DNA from: Liolophura sinensis
Taxonomy: Eukaryota > Mollusca > Polyplacophora > Chitonida > Chitonidae
Direction of reading: 5' to 3'
Length of the DNA stretch: 64,000 nucleotides
Assembly (NCBI RefSeq): GCF_032854445.1
Contig: NC_088300.1
Location: 29,123,608-29,187,607 of the forward strand
Each line of letters starts with the position of its first letter. The first letter of the stretch is position 1. The position numbers were made by a program, and so were the translations under genes. This document shows positions 48,975 to 64,000 of the stretch, one piece after another. Below the pieces are notes generated by a model, which was not told the origin of the DNA, made no database searches, and saw nothing but the letters and a program-made list of their open reading frames with translations.

Positions 48975-50300
48975 AAGCTATTATTAAAGTGCACCTTTAA
49001 AAACAAATAAATTAAATGTATAAATATGCGATAAAACTAATTATAATGAACCGGGAAACCTCTTTGGCAAAGCCACGAGTTTATGGCACTGTCGGGCGTG
49101 TTTGGGAATTTAGGAGCAATTCTGTGCCAGAATTCGGGCGGTATTCACTCCAAGTGTAGTGAAATTATGGTTATTTGCCAGACAGATGACATCTACTTTT
49201 GATTCGGGTCTGAACGACCCCATTCATCATCACTTGGTATAGGACCCGACGGCCCTCAAATAGGAACTGGTGAAATGTTGCGTCAGCTAGGATCAGCAAA
49301 ATGACAGTTTTGGAGGCGCTGATTATGTATACGGCTGGTTTGTTCGATCCAATCCAGGTTATAACGAGTCAAATGTCTGGTACAACATTAAATCAGATGT
49401 AACATGAACCGGCAGTTCACATATGTGTGCCTGTAAAATTGATCTCTTGTAACACAAAATTTAGATTCATCAATCTCTGCCGGAAATAATCTGTGGAGGA
49501 AAAACACCTTGCAAATGAGCAGTTATTTTGACAATCACAAAAATTCTTTAACTGCCTTTACTGAAAGATAAAAACACATAATGACAAACTATTTTGCATT
49601 GTCTGCCTGAGTTACTAAGTATTTGATTATATGCTTTTTTGTTGTGAACGACGTTTTGTTCACAATCTTGCCCGCGAAGTTTTATTGGATGATGTAGGTC
49701 TCCCCAACCAAGGTACCAGTATACGCATTTGAATGAGCTCTGCTCATTAAGGCATCTCTACAGTAGATAGCTGTTACAAATCAGATACACATTGTGAAGA
49801 ATTGTTCTGAAATAAACACACCTAAAATGTAAAATACACATGAACTGTTTCATTAGGTTTCAGAATATACTAGTTTTATTTAAAAATTTTCCCGCAAGTA
49901 CAAGTTTTTATTGACAGTAACCCCCCCCCCCCCATATATTATTTGTGAATTTGTTTGTCTTATTTATTTATCTTCATTGATATCTAACGGGATTATCCTG
50001 AGAACAAAAACCTATGGATCGTTAACTTCGTGTGCAAACAGCAAAGATGGCTTTAGGTCAGAGGCTTCGTCTTCACCGAAACAATGGCGGTTACATTCCC
50101 CCTGCTGATCGAGAAAATTCAGTCTGCATTTTGCTGCACAATGCACATCCGATATTTGGGATTTGTTTGAAGAGAAAGTCTAACCCAATGTCAGAAATAG
50201 GGCGTCATAACATCAGGGTAATCTCTCCATGGGTACAAGTCACGCAATGTGGTTCCCTGAAATGTCTATGTTGATTGTGCCGGGTAAATAGCTTGTACTA

Positions 50301-50373
50301 CTTGTTGGTTGATTCAAATTCTGGCCCTTCTCTCACAGTACACGAAGGGTCAAAATCTGAATCAACCAACAAG
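50301..50373. mobile_element. Near-perfect 30-bp hairpin, possible mini-MITE
   Basis: The arm CTTGTTGGTTGATTCAAATT + CTGGCCCTTC (50301-50330) is the inverted repeat of 50344-50373 with 27 of 30 bases paired and a 13-base loop. The terminal TTGGTTGAT word recalls the ends of the MITE at 4421-4721. Units A and B lack it at the matching position. Confidence 0.75.
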
Positions 50374-53300
50374 TTACTGTCAGTTTAACTGAAGCGATTT
50401 TAGTGATAAATGTCAGTGCTATTTATGTGTTCTCGTTAACAACCTCGCCACCCAAGAATAAAGCAGGTTGTTTCATGTTGGCAGAGTTTTCGCCTGGTGA
50501 CAATAAAGTACGGAGAATCTCCGTTGCCATCTAGTCATCCAGATATTTTATCATCCTGTTTATTCGCCAGTCTAGTTACATGCAAACAGAGAAACAGGTC
50601 AAAAGTAAATGAATGGTATAAGCTTCAGTGATATTTAAGGAACCTCCTAAGGTTATGTAAAGACCATTCATATCAATAACTCAGGAGTCATTCGAGGACA
50701 AGTTCTTTAAGGACACATGTCGTGGCGTGTTTCTTTCTTTACTTGGATATCACTCGATATCTTGAAACCATGGCTTCTTCTTTTCTTACCCTGAGGACAA
50801 CTTTATTTTTTTAATCTGGTCACGTGCGGCGATAGTATACATAAAATCACTTATGTTAACACTTCATTGCCGAACAGAATTAAACGTATGTACAATATTC
50901 TCCCGTGCTGACTGGATTGTGCGGCCCATATGCTGTCAGGTCATACGCCTGGCAAGGCGTTTCCATGTTCTGTGCCCGATGTCCTTTTTTGTTACAACCA
51001 TCATCGCAGTTAAATTGACATGTCATTATGTACCCAGCTGTGTAATTTAAGACGTAAATATTTCAACCCACATCCATCTTTTTGAATAGTGACATAATCT
51101 CCCGATGACATGGTCAATTTATACTGCTTAGGTGAAATTTCTTCACCTTTGTTTTCTCATAAATTATTCACAGGACAACTATATTTATAGTTTCGGATTA
51201 TATTTATATAATTATGAAATCGATCTTTATATATATTCGGATATATATTTATTTCGGATTATTCTTACCACAGAGCTGTGTTGAGGCAGGTTGAAACTCA
51301 GAAGCTTAATTCTGACCTCAGGAGAAAAAACTCTGTTGCTTTAATAACTGGTTGAATATTTTAAGGTGTATACACAGAAAGCAGGTTGTGTTTACACTAT
51401 GTCGTCATATCAGCGCTTATATCAGTCAATGGTGAAAAAGTTGAGGCAAATCTCGAACTTATGAGACGAAACTGCAAAGGCTTAGGGGATGAGAGTTTGG
51501 ACTGGATTGCTTAACAACTTTTTCAAAGTAAAAGCGCATATAATTTCACTCTATCAACATTCTATGTCTACAGGGAATCAATTCTTGATCACGTTGGCTT
51601 TATGGCATATTTGAAACATCGCATTCACACGTTTTCGATCTTAGAAGTGTATTTCCGATACCAAAGAGCATGTCTATAGTTCTGTTCTCGTGATCTGTAG
51701 TCAATAAAGATCAGACTGAATCTGTAACTTGGACACGTTCAGTTAATCAACCTACCATCTTGATGTGGTTTGTAGACATTTAAGCTTGTTCTGTTTCTAA
51801 ATTCCCAAAATAAACTGCACAAATTACACATATATACATTGTTAAAAAAATGCATAACATGCTGACTGCAGTTATCTAACAAATAAAAAAAGTGAACTTT
51901 TGGCCGTACCAAATATCGGAATATTTGCAGACCCAGTATACTATGCATCGTGCTGTATATATAAAATGTATACCTATTTGATCAAACGATGGTTTTATGA
52001 GGAATTTTATGTGTTAATAAAAAAAATTTTCAAAAGCACCATAGAAGATGATTAAGACAATTTATGAAATCGATCTTAATTGGGTAAATTCCATTTGTTG
52101 TCAATACAGACCACAGACAACTGCCAATCGATTGCCGCATTGGACCGCGCACTGAGGACATCACGCCACGAAGAGAGGCCAGTCCTGCTCCAATAACTAG
52201 GAAACCGTCTGTTTTCGCTCAATATGCTTACGTTTTCTATTTTAAGACATTAATTCATTAAATGGCAAAAAGCGCCAAAAATAAATAAAAAAGAAATACA
52301 TTACCTGATTTCACTTAACATAGAGTACAGTGTTGACTTTTATTACCACTAACACTACACACATTGGCAACACATTTATTTAACAATCATACACTTGCTA
52401 TAAGTAGGCTGGATAGATTGCTGACAGATTAGATTATAACAAACTGTCCATTGCTACCGTGTCTAATGGCGTCTTGTATCAAAGCCAGAGTGACCTTTTG
52501 AAATATATGCGTATTGCCCACATATCGTTATAGCGAACGCGGCAATAAACAATAAATTCAACAGCTTTGAGCCAAATGACTTTATGCGGGATGGACTTCA
52601 CATCATTCTGTTTTCGAAAAAATTCGAACGTGTCCAACCCCTTTATACATAAATTCGGTAGTTTTTACCCAGTGGCTTGCTAAAGGATAAATGATAATCA
52701 AGCAGAATTCCATTCGAATGGCCACAGCTTCATACGAATGAGCCAGCTTCATACGAATGAGCCATCGATCTGTATTCGTATTTCAAAAACCTTACCACGC
52801 AGAATACTCTGGTTGTAACTTGTCAATTAAGCGGAGTCACGGACGTGAGCACAAAAACCTCAACAGATCAACATTCTCAACTCCTGCACAAATGTTTGCA
52901 ATCGTTCATGGCAAAAACCATGGACGTTTTTTCTTTCAGTTTGAACACGTACATGTGTGTGCTGTTGTCCTGAAGACTAAAACTAAGAGCTTTCTAGGAT
53001 TAGAGCGCATTCAACTAGTTAAATATGAGAGGAAAAAGCGACAACGGAGTGACACTACTAAGTCCACAACCTAAACGGTGATTCCCCAGGTCATACCCAG
53101 TCACAACATTCCACGCAGGCATCGACAAATCGACATTTCAAATTTCTCAAAATACAACATTCTCATATTTTCCCCCTGTGAATCCCATAAATTTGTGTAT
53201 TTGACAAAACAATCCAAGCAATAAATGACGAGAAATCGATGTTTCTTGATCTGTACACACAACATTTTATAACATGTGTTCTCAAATATTTTACATTAAT

Positions 53301-53869
53301 AGTGTCATTTGTGGGTTTACGTGGGTTTAATGTCTCTTTTATTGTTGTCATATTTAAAGGGCTACTACACACATAGCGTAAACGGCATTATGTGCTAAGC
53401 CCTAACTAAATTGAAGCATTTTTAATGATTCACATTTCAAAATGTGAACTGTATAGTACGAACAAAAGAATCTTATGAAAACACCAAATGCTAAATTATG
53501 CATGTGTATTACAGTGCATTAACCAATTTATTTCTTTGCTAAACCAATATTTAATGAGAGTTTGGCAACCTGGCATTACATTGGGTACGTTTCTTTTGAA
53601 AAAGACCTCATAATTTGGCAAATATGTTTTGTAAACTTACAAATTTTAGTGCACATTAAAAGCCTAATGCAGTAAAAACACAGTAAAAATTATGGGTAAC
53701 TTCATTATCTAAACTGTTTGGAATGTAATGTTCCTTTTTTTTGATACGCCTTCACCTCATTTTGTTTATTTATTTATTCTTTTTGGTGTCTTATTATATA
53801 TTCTGTCTTCAACAAAGATAAAGCTGTTCTAATGGTCAACTAAGCTACGCCAAAACGAGAAAAGAAGTA

Positions 53870-54056
53870 CCTCCGCTGGCCTAAGCTGTCGATCTGCGGT
53901 CTCGCTCGAACTATCTGTCCCCTAGGCAACGAGACCGCAAGTTCGAGTCCAACTAAGGCTTTAAGACCAGACGTTTCTGGTATAGCTGACCAAGGGCGGT
54001 GGTTTTCTCCAGCCATTCAACTGCCCCAGTACAGTGTTAAACACCGGTCAAATATA
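53870..54056 (+). mobile_element. Old tRNA-like SINE remnant in unit D
   Basis: CCTCCGCTGGCCTAAGCTGT (degenerate A-box region), GACCGCAAGTTCGAGTCCAA (B box), GGGCGGTGGTTTTCTCCAGC and GTTAAACACCGGTCAAATAT. The best-preserved member of the second SINE family in the window. Confidence 0.6.
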
Positions 54057-54226
54057 AACAGATAACCAAGCGTCAAATTATAATGAGCCAGGTAGAGCAT
54101 CTGACAAAAGGCAGGGATTTATGACACTGTCAGAACTGTGGGAGATTTCTGCGCCAAACGACGGGTGGAATTCTCTCCAGCTGAAGTGAAATAGCTAGAG
54201 ATAATATGGAGAGGAAACACTGCAAA

Positions 54227-54681
54227 GAAACAAATAAAATCACAAAGAAATCCTCACAAAGCGATTAACGAGAAAAAAAGCTTTCTGAACGAGACTAAAT
54301 GGTGCATTTTAAATGGATTGAAATATTTTGTATTGAGTACCTATTTTGTCGAGTGCGTGATTTAATGTTTTTTGCCATTTCTGAAAGACGTCATGTTTAA
54401 TGATGGAAGGAAATGTGCGCAAACCGTTTGATTCTCGAAAAAAACAAATTGATTAATGTGCGCCCAGAAAATGAGACACATGGGCATTTCAAAAATGCAC
54501 CCGACGATCAAGAACAAGAAGGGTACCGTACCACCAACGTCAAAAAGAACAAAGAAGGACAGTTATGACAGTACAGTAATCCCGCGAAGAGCTGCTTGTT
54601 AGAAGTAAAAAGGTAAGAAGCAAATAAAATCACACAGAAATCCTTCCAAAGCGATTAACGGAGAAAAAAGCTTTCTGAACG
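54227..54681. repeat. Direct repeats flanking 325 bp, specific to unit D
   Basis: Copy 1 (54227-54291) and copy 2 (54617-54681) share AAATAAAATCACA.AGAAATC, AAAGCGATTAACG and AAAAAAGCTTTCTGAACG with a few mismatches, offset by 390 bases. Nothing coding lies between. Confidence 0.85.
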
Positions 54682-55960
54682 TCAGCGCTACAGACATTGG
54701 GACAAGCTGTTTAGTAAATCATGTATACATCTAATGGATCAAATATGCCCTATATACCATCAATAATGCTGTTACACACGCCTAACATTGAAACGTGTGT
54801 GAAGTGTTTGAGGGAGTTTTATCATTGCCTGAATTCGTCCGAATAGATATTACGTGTGTAATAAGCGAACTTTTGAATTATCTATATAAAATGTCGATAG
54901 GCAATATTGACATATTGTAACAAAGAAAAAAGTCATTTTGTACGCGTAATTTCTTAACCTAAACAGCCTTCATTGACAATAAGTTGTCTCATCTATGTTA
55001 ATTGTAGAATAGGTATGTCCTCTAATTTATCTTGATTGGTGACTAATGAGATCACACTAGAAACAAGAGGCGTGGTTCATTGACCATGTACGTTCTGCGT
55101 CGTTAACTTTGTGTGCAAACAGGGAGATGGATTTAGATAAGGGGCTGTGTCTTCTCAAAAACCCAAGGAAAGTTCAATCTGTATTTTTTCACATTAACAA
55201 ATGCGTACCGTAACAAAGTTATCCTATGTTTGGGATTCGTTTGGAGAGAATGTCTAAGCCAAGGTCACAGGAAGGTCGTCATAACTCTGTCTCTAGATGG
55301 GAGCAACTCACGCAATATGGTTCCCAGAAGTCTATCTCGATCATTCTGGGTAATGATTTCGTACTGGGTCGAACCTCTCCAGCTGTATATCTGTATATCC
55401 ATAAATTCGCTTGGTTGCCGCGATATGGGTGCATTGTACCGCCGTAGTGGCATCGTGTGCTCAAAAATCGCCTTGATATGACTGCAATGCTGCCAGTGTG
55501 ACGCTAAGCCGTTATCATTCTTTTATTCATTTGGACACATGGTGTAAAGACATCACCGATGTTTCGGAATCTGATTCTACGTTTTACAGTAAACTTTAAA
55601 CAATATGAGTTAATATAGAAGTGAGAACTATTGATTTGTTTGCATTCAAAACATCTCAGAAACTATCATTCTAGTTTTGTTGATGTTTTGGTTACCATGT
55701 TTCCTTTCTTATAATGCTGAGAACCTTGATTGCAAGTGGAAATTTTCCGGTCATCTAGATATCTGGCCATCCTATTTATTCACCATTCTGATTAGATCTA
55801 AATAGATAAACAAGTCAAACTTAAGTGAATTGCTATAGCTATTGTTTGCATTTGGTGATGCTCTCGCTTTGGGGAAGCCGTTAAAATAAGGAAGCCGTGT
55901 ATATATGATTATGTATAAAACACTATTCATATATGTCAGCTATTGTTTACCTGGTCATGT

Positions 55961-58767
55961 TTGCAAATCAGGTTGCAATGTTCTATTCCATCTGTACTGA
56001 ATGGGACATATGGATGATCAGCTACAGATAGGGATTTCAATTCCACAGTCGACAGATAATAAATGTGTCCAATAATTTTGATTGTTTGATTTTCCAAAAA
56101 ACTAAATACGGTTTTTGTTGTTTTCATTTCATTGTATGGTGTTTAATGCCATTAAATGTCATTAATGTTAAGAAAACCACAGCTTGTTACATTGCTGAAA
56201 ACCGGTCAAACCAGCACGAACAAATTCCAGCATTCGACCTGACTATTTAAGGATCGATTGGTTGCCGCGAGATCGACGCTTCAGATATGAGCCACTAAAA
56301 CTACCACATTATAGGGCAAATGCTTTAATATACAACAATGGCCTGTGTGAAAAAGTTGTTTTAAAGATGACTTGGATCAAAGACAACCTTGCATCTGACA
56401 AATTGTCAGCCGGATTCCAGCATTGGATCTGATGAACGGGTTAGGTGCCGAGACGTGTTAACCCTTGCCCATGGTTGTCAAAACTTCAATCATTAAATTT
56501 TGTATGTTACTTTCCGTTATTTTAGCGGAAATTTGTTGTACAATAATTTACCCACCATTTTTGTCAAGCAAAATTTTGAGATGGTAAAATAAGTAACAAG
56601 AATTTTAATGTGATTTGAAATTTTGACTTAAGTCTAAGATCCCTTCGTGATCCCAGAGCCTGACCTTGACCTGACTAACATTTCATATGGCAAATACTTT
56701 CAGAATGAGCCGGATGCCTTTGCGAAAACCTGGTTACAAATAACTTGTATCAAAATCATTGACGAAAAAAAAAACGCCCTCACTGATGATTCTGTGACGA
56801 ACAATTAAAGCCATTATAGCTATAAAGGAATTGTTAAATTCGGCATTCAATGTGGATGATCAAGTGCTCTAGGCATATTAAGTTAAGTCACCTTCATGAC
56901 ATCCTCTTTTAAAACTCAGGGTTATGGCTTTATAAGAGAATAATTTTCTTGTTAAAAATGACAATGTCATTTTCATGGTAAAACAAACTTGATGAGTAGT
57001 TTTAAAATTACTTTCATTCTGTAATTTTAACCTGTCTTCTAGATTGTTTGAAGAACCCAGGCCTTTGCTGCGGAAGTACCGGTCACCGGATATGACGTCA
57101 GAGCACACATTACCTAAAATGGCCAATAATTGACAAAAACAGTGTGTCCTTTTGGAAGTTATTAGATCTAAGAGCAGATGTATGTTGTTCAATTTTAAAG
57201 AAATGCTCTAATAAATGTTTGTATCTTTAACGCTGTAGAAGTTGATATGGGTAAGAGGAAAGTTCTAGCGGTTAAATCGGTGAAAAACGAAAAGTGTGGG
57301 TTGAACCCGACATTGAACAGGATATTTGTATATAATGAGGAACACAAGCACTCAATGATGACCATGTCGCCGTTTATTTCAGACTGATAGTCTGCGATGG
57401 AAAAGCCATCGAAAAATATTATTGTACATAATCCTTATCTTGTATTTAGAAAATACACACCATAAATGACAGCAATATAAGACAGAAAAATGTGTGAAAA
57501 AAGCGACTTCTTAACTATAGCCCGACAATAACAAAACTTCCTCAGTAATACATTCGCACTCACACATAATTTAAGTATGATCGTTATCAAGTAAGTCGTG
57601 AATAATAATGTGACCTAAGTAGGCGGATGACTGGACATACTTAAGTTCCTCATTACAAAGATTTACCTCTTAGGTGGAAAAACATTTAAAACTATGGGGT
57701 AACACCAGTCTTTTTACCTTATAAAATATATTCAGTACACTATTATATAACAGTATGTGGAGCGATTTGACAGGACACAAGAGTCGCATATCAACAAAAT
57801 CTATTCCTACAATTTCGATTAATGTGGCCATCTATTTACCTGGGCCTTGCGTTATATATTCCAGAATACGTTGAAGAGACCTGCCATTTGCAATGTGTTT
57901 TAAATGTTTGAAGATTAACTCTAACCGGAAGTAACATTATCAAATCCGGAAGTGAACGTATACTATTTTCAAATGAGACTGGAGACATGGGACTTATGCC
58001 ATTCAGCTTCACAGTGAACGGAGGCAGAATTCTCTTGACGGGGAGCGATATTATACTCACCGAATATTTCAGCTTGAACCTTGACATCGCAATCTATGAC
58101 AGCTATACTGAAGTTTTTCCAAACCCATCAAGATTTTATTCACATTGTAATATGTCATAATTTGTTCACGATTTACACACAATATATTGCAAGCTGTATC
58201 CCAATTAAACATCCAGCAGAGAGTACTGGAATACTATCAAGCTAAAAAAAGCTAATGGCTATGACAATACATTATACCAAACAACGTCATACGAACAAAA
58301 ATACATTTACTGCTGAACAAAAGCCACATTTAAATACGGATTATATAACATTAAACACATAACAGTAAATGAATGACAGCTCTTCGCCACCATGACACAT
58401 GGGAGGCCATATAAAACCGCGATAAAATCGCTATAAAATCATCGCTCCTTACAGACGGCAGTTATTGTTCTAAAGCTGGTGATATAAACATGATGGCACT
58501 AAATAATAGTGTTAAAGTTACTCCTGAAAATGTATACAGAAAAAGAATTTTGGTTTAAAAAAGAACATGGAAGTGAGAAAGTGGTTAATGGATATTTTGC
58601 AAAAGATATGCAACGTGAGGCGTGGGTTCAGGGGATTTGTGATATACCGTTATGGTGTTTTGGTGATTGCCAGCGGTTAAAGGCGTTCGTGTGGCCATTT
58701 GTACCGTCTAGCGCCCGATGAAGACGACTTAACTCCTACTCTAACATCAAATGTAGGTAAATAAGTA
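55961..58767. other. Intergenic, no gene identified
   Basis: Weak direct repetition at 56,224-56,275 and 56,415-56,460 (ATTCCAGCATT..GACCTGA words) and at 56,315-56,395 and 56,692-56,762 (GGCAAAT.CTTT words). At 57,836-58,140 both strands are open for 70-85 codons; neither protein is recognised. Confidence 0.35.
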
Positions 58768-58885
58768 ACTAGCCAAAGGTCGGTGGTTAATTACCTCAGT
58801 CACCTCCTTCTTTTCCACCCGTAAAATTGAACAGAGCATACATAGAAAATCCTTGAGTATGGCTGTAAATAATAATCAAAATAAA
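58768..58885 (+). mobile_element. Second-family SINE 3' fragment
   Basis: AGCCAAAGGTCGGTGGTTAA, TTCTTTTCCACCCGTAAAAT, ATCCTTGAGTATGGCTGTAA, then a tail rich in AATA. Shares the GGTCGG.GGTT and TATGGCTGT words with the minus-strand copy at 62,966-63,060. Confidence 0.6.
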
Positions 58886-61946
<3,061 letters not shown>

Positions 61947-62104
61947 GAGGACCTCCATGGCTCAGTTGGTTAGCGCGCTAGTGCAGTATAATGACCCAGA
62001 GACCTCTCACCAATGCGGTCGCTGTGAGTTCAAGTCCAGCTCATGCTGGAAGTCAAATATTCTTGAGTACGGCGTAAAAATCAATCAATTAAATAAATAA
62101 ATAG
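61947..62104 (+). mobile_element. SINE with internal deletion and 9-bp target duplication
   Basis: The intact head CCTCCATGGCTCAGTTGGTT with A box (GGTTAGCGCGC) and B-box region (GAGTTCAAGTCCAGC) runs to CATGCTGG, then jumps directly to AAGTCAAATATTCTTGAGTA, CGGCGTAAAAATCAATCAAT and an AATA tail. About 100 bases of body are missing. It is flanked by ATTTCTAAA at 61938-61946 and 62105-62113, an exact target-site duplication. Confidence 0.93.
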
Positions 62105-62113
62105 ATTTCTAAA

Positions 62114-62965
62114 TCAAGAATGTGTGTGATTTAAAATCCGTTTTATGCCAGCTGCCTAATGCTTCGTCTATGCTTTGGAAACGACATATGGGTTTAGTAT
62201 TCTCTGACCAAGTATTGGTAGGTGAGAGTGCTAGTAGACCATGTGCAGTTTTCTCCACCCATAGAAACCTCTCTGCCGTCAAGTACGTGAGAAAGTCGTA
62301 AAATATCAGATAAATATTGAAATAAATAAATATGTAAGTAAATACACAAGAAAACAAATATGGTTTCTGAACCATTATTTTGATATCCCTGGTACCAAAT
62401 ATGGTAAATTTGGTTTTGTTAACCCCAAGGTATTTGAATTCTTTTCTCCAACTACTGGAAGATGATATTTTACGAATGTCGGATCTGTGCACACTTTCAG
62501 AATATGTGGTCATTTTTGATAACTGGATATAAGTAAAGGTTAATTCAGATGGCCCATCAGACTTAACAGCCATTCAGGGGGGATGGATATATAAATGTAT
62601 AAATTAATAGAAGAATGAATGCATCAGCAAGTGAATAACTAATGGACCATTTAGACCATGATCTAAACACCAAAAACACCCTTCTAAACATTATACGAGA
62701 GATATGGTTAATATCTATCACTGGGGCCACATAAATCAGTATGGTCCATTACACTGATCACCCATTGGTGGTGAAAAGCAAAATGGATATATGCCAATAT
62801 GAATGATCGAATAAAAGAATGAATAAACGAGTAAATGATGTATGAACTTTGTCAAATATACCAAATAAGTGGGATACACTTTTAAGTCGCCACCGTGAAT
62901 GTGGTTCATAGATTCATAGATGTGGTTCCAGTATTAATTAACTAATGATTAACTTATCCGTTTCT
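62114..62965. other. Intergenic, includes a long chance frame
   Basis: The longest frame in the window (62,109-62,573 minus, 154 codons) lies here. It has no conserved motif and crosses an AATAAATA-rich SINE-like tail (about 62,290-62,345), so I do not call it a gene. Nothing else recognised. Confidence 0.4.
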
Positions 62966-63060
62966 GACAGCCGTATTTAAGAATATTTGACTCTTACGAC
63001 GACGGTCATTTGGATGGGTGGAGGAGTCCAAAGTGCCCGAAATAAACCCCCGACCTTTGG
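62966..63060 (-). mobile_element. Second-family SINE fragment, minus strand
   Basis: The minus strand reads CCAAAGGTCGGGGGTTTATT, TCGGGCACTTTGGACTCC, TCCACCCATCCAAATGACCG, TCGTAAGAGTCAAATATTC and TTAAATACGGCTGTCAG. Same order of words as 58,768-58,885. Its AATA tail is missing or eroded. Confidence 0.6.
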
Positions 63061-63391
63061 TAAGTAAATGGCGAATTTTTTTACTTGTGATGCACAGATG
63101 TAATTGACCAATAAATAATATATTTGTTAGTTTAAAAGTGTGAAATTATTGACATTTACCACTATAATGGATTTTTGCAGCCCGTTATAGATCAGTGACT
63201 CAATCAACATGGGATTCCGTTTTCACACACATCACTTGTTTGCGATCAGCTTCTCACCATGTATTCCCAAAACGCCTGTACGTGCGTGTATACGCTAAAT
63301 CATACGGCCTGTTTACATGTGGATGTCAAAGTTTCATTCTGCTTATACTCGATTTCTGTGAGTAGAATTTTACTGCTCAAGAGAATTCTTT
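63061..63391. other. Intergenic, nothing recognised
   Basis: AT-rich sequence without coding or repeat features. Confidence 0.4.
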
Positions 63392-63523
63392 GCTAATCTA
63401 TGTCTATACTGATGCCAGTGACACACAGTAACAATGATGGTAAATGAACCAGATAATGCTAATCTATGTCTATACTGATGCCAGTGACACACAGTAACAA
63501 TGATGGTAAATGAACCAGATAAT
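63392..63523. repeat. Perfect 66-bp tandem duplication
   Basis: Bases 63392-63457 are repeated without a mismatch at 63458-63523, starting GCTAATCTATGTCTATACTG and ending ACCAGATAAT. Both copies contain CAGTGACACACAGTAACAAT. A very recent duplication or an assembly artefact. Confidence 0.97.
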
Positions 63524-64000
63524 GCTATACATAATTATTTATGTAAGATTTGACTTTTTGTCTTAAAAAACACCTTATTCTGCTCTCTGAATTTGGGTAT
63601 TGATTTCCTCTACTGTAAGGTATTGTAGCAAGAGAAAACGTCAAAGCTATCATCTAATATCTTTATTCTGTATCAGGGAAAATCAGCTTATTTTCAATGT
63701 TCTTCAGGATTAAACGTTTCAAATTTTTGCCATGACCATCTGGGATGCGTAAAGAGTAAATCCTCGGTGACGACAAAAAGTAACATATTTTCTAATTAAC
63801 AGAGAACTAAGAAGGCTATCATTTGGATTCGGAATATACATATATATAGAACACCCTTTCCATCCAGGGATCCGAAGTACTATATATATATAATTAAGAG
63901 TGTCATAGTACTCGAACAAAACATTACAAACCGCAGTCAAGTAATCGTACACGAAAATGAATTCAGCAATACTCCATTACATTAAAACATGGGTACTGAG
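63524..64000. other. Intergenic to window end
   Basis: Two short TATATATA tracts (63837-63848 and 63883-63892); no gene or element recognised. Confidence 0.4.

Larger units (their letters stand above)
50860..55960. repeat. Tandem unit D
   Basis: Fourth copy. Landmarks at 50885, 51068-51165, 51401, 51762, 52044, core 52836-53027, 53720-53820, 54070-54190, 55029 and 55718-55940. The landmarks seen at 40463 and 40600 in unit A are missing; 54,190-54,950 holds unrelated sequence flanked by a 65-bp direct repeat. No sign of a fifth unit to the right of 55,960. Confidence 0.83.

Noticed and set aside
62109-62573. Longest open frame in the window (154 codons, minus)
   Set aside because: No motif recognised; it crosses an AATAAATA-type SINE tail, which encodes its hydrophobic middle, and no gene context supports it.

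Overview
This is a 64 kb piece of animal nuclear DNA: AT-rich, poor in genes and dense in short mobile elements. Two conserved eukaryotic protein genes with canonical GT/AG introns can be read at the left end. The repeats include tRNA-derived SINEs with (AATA)n tails, a Tc1-like transposon, a Ty3/Gypsy fragment, a LINE fragment and several inverted-repeat MITEs. The SINE type and intron structure suggest a lophotrochozoan, most likely a mollusc. That assignment is inference; no species can be named from the sequence alone.

Layout. 0-1.8 kb: the 5' end of TMED10 (p24 cargo receptor) on the minus strand, with exon 1, a 1.6 kb intron and the first 7 codons of exon 2 at the window edge. 1.8-6.3 kb: a shared upstream region between two head-to-head genes, holding a (TA)n(GT)n microsatellite, a GC-rich MITE, a decayed LINE 3' end, a SINE split by a MITE, and a second full SINE. 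6.3-7.25 kb: MRPL33 (mitochondrial ribosomal protein bL33m) on the plus strand, three coding exons. 7.3-35 kb: mostly intergenic, with SINE copies, a 21-bp-periodic palindromic array (10.7 kb), a 14-copy 40-bp minisatellite (18.2 kb), a Ty3/Gypsy RT remnant next to a 785-bp foldback element whose two arms carry tRNA-like pol III promoter sequences (20.0-21.2 kb), and a 572-bp MITE (28.1 kb).

35.0-55.96 kb: the main unexplained structure. A 4.3-6.9 kb segment is present four times head to tail (units A-D) in collinear order but heavily diverged. A 192-bp core in each unit is about 95% identical between neighbouring copies, while the flanks are visibly more diverged. Copies differ by unit-specific SINEs, MITEs, a Tc1 remnant, a hairpin and a long TA palindrome. 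I recognise no conserved protein in the units. 56-64 kb: intergenic, with more SINEs (one with a clean 9-bp target duplication), a (TA)n tract and a perfect 66-bp tandem duplication.

The two genes do not form a pathway: one acts in ER-Golgi transport, the other in the mitochondrial ribosome. They share only an upstream region. Most long open frames elsewhere are chance frames or repeat translations. A few exon-like segments (14.45, 17.65 and 57.9 kb) remain unidentified.
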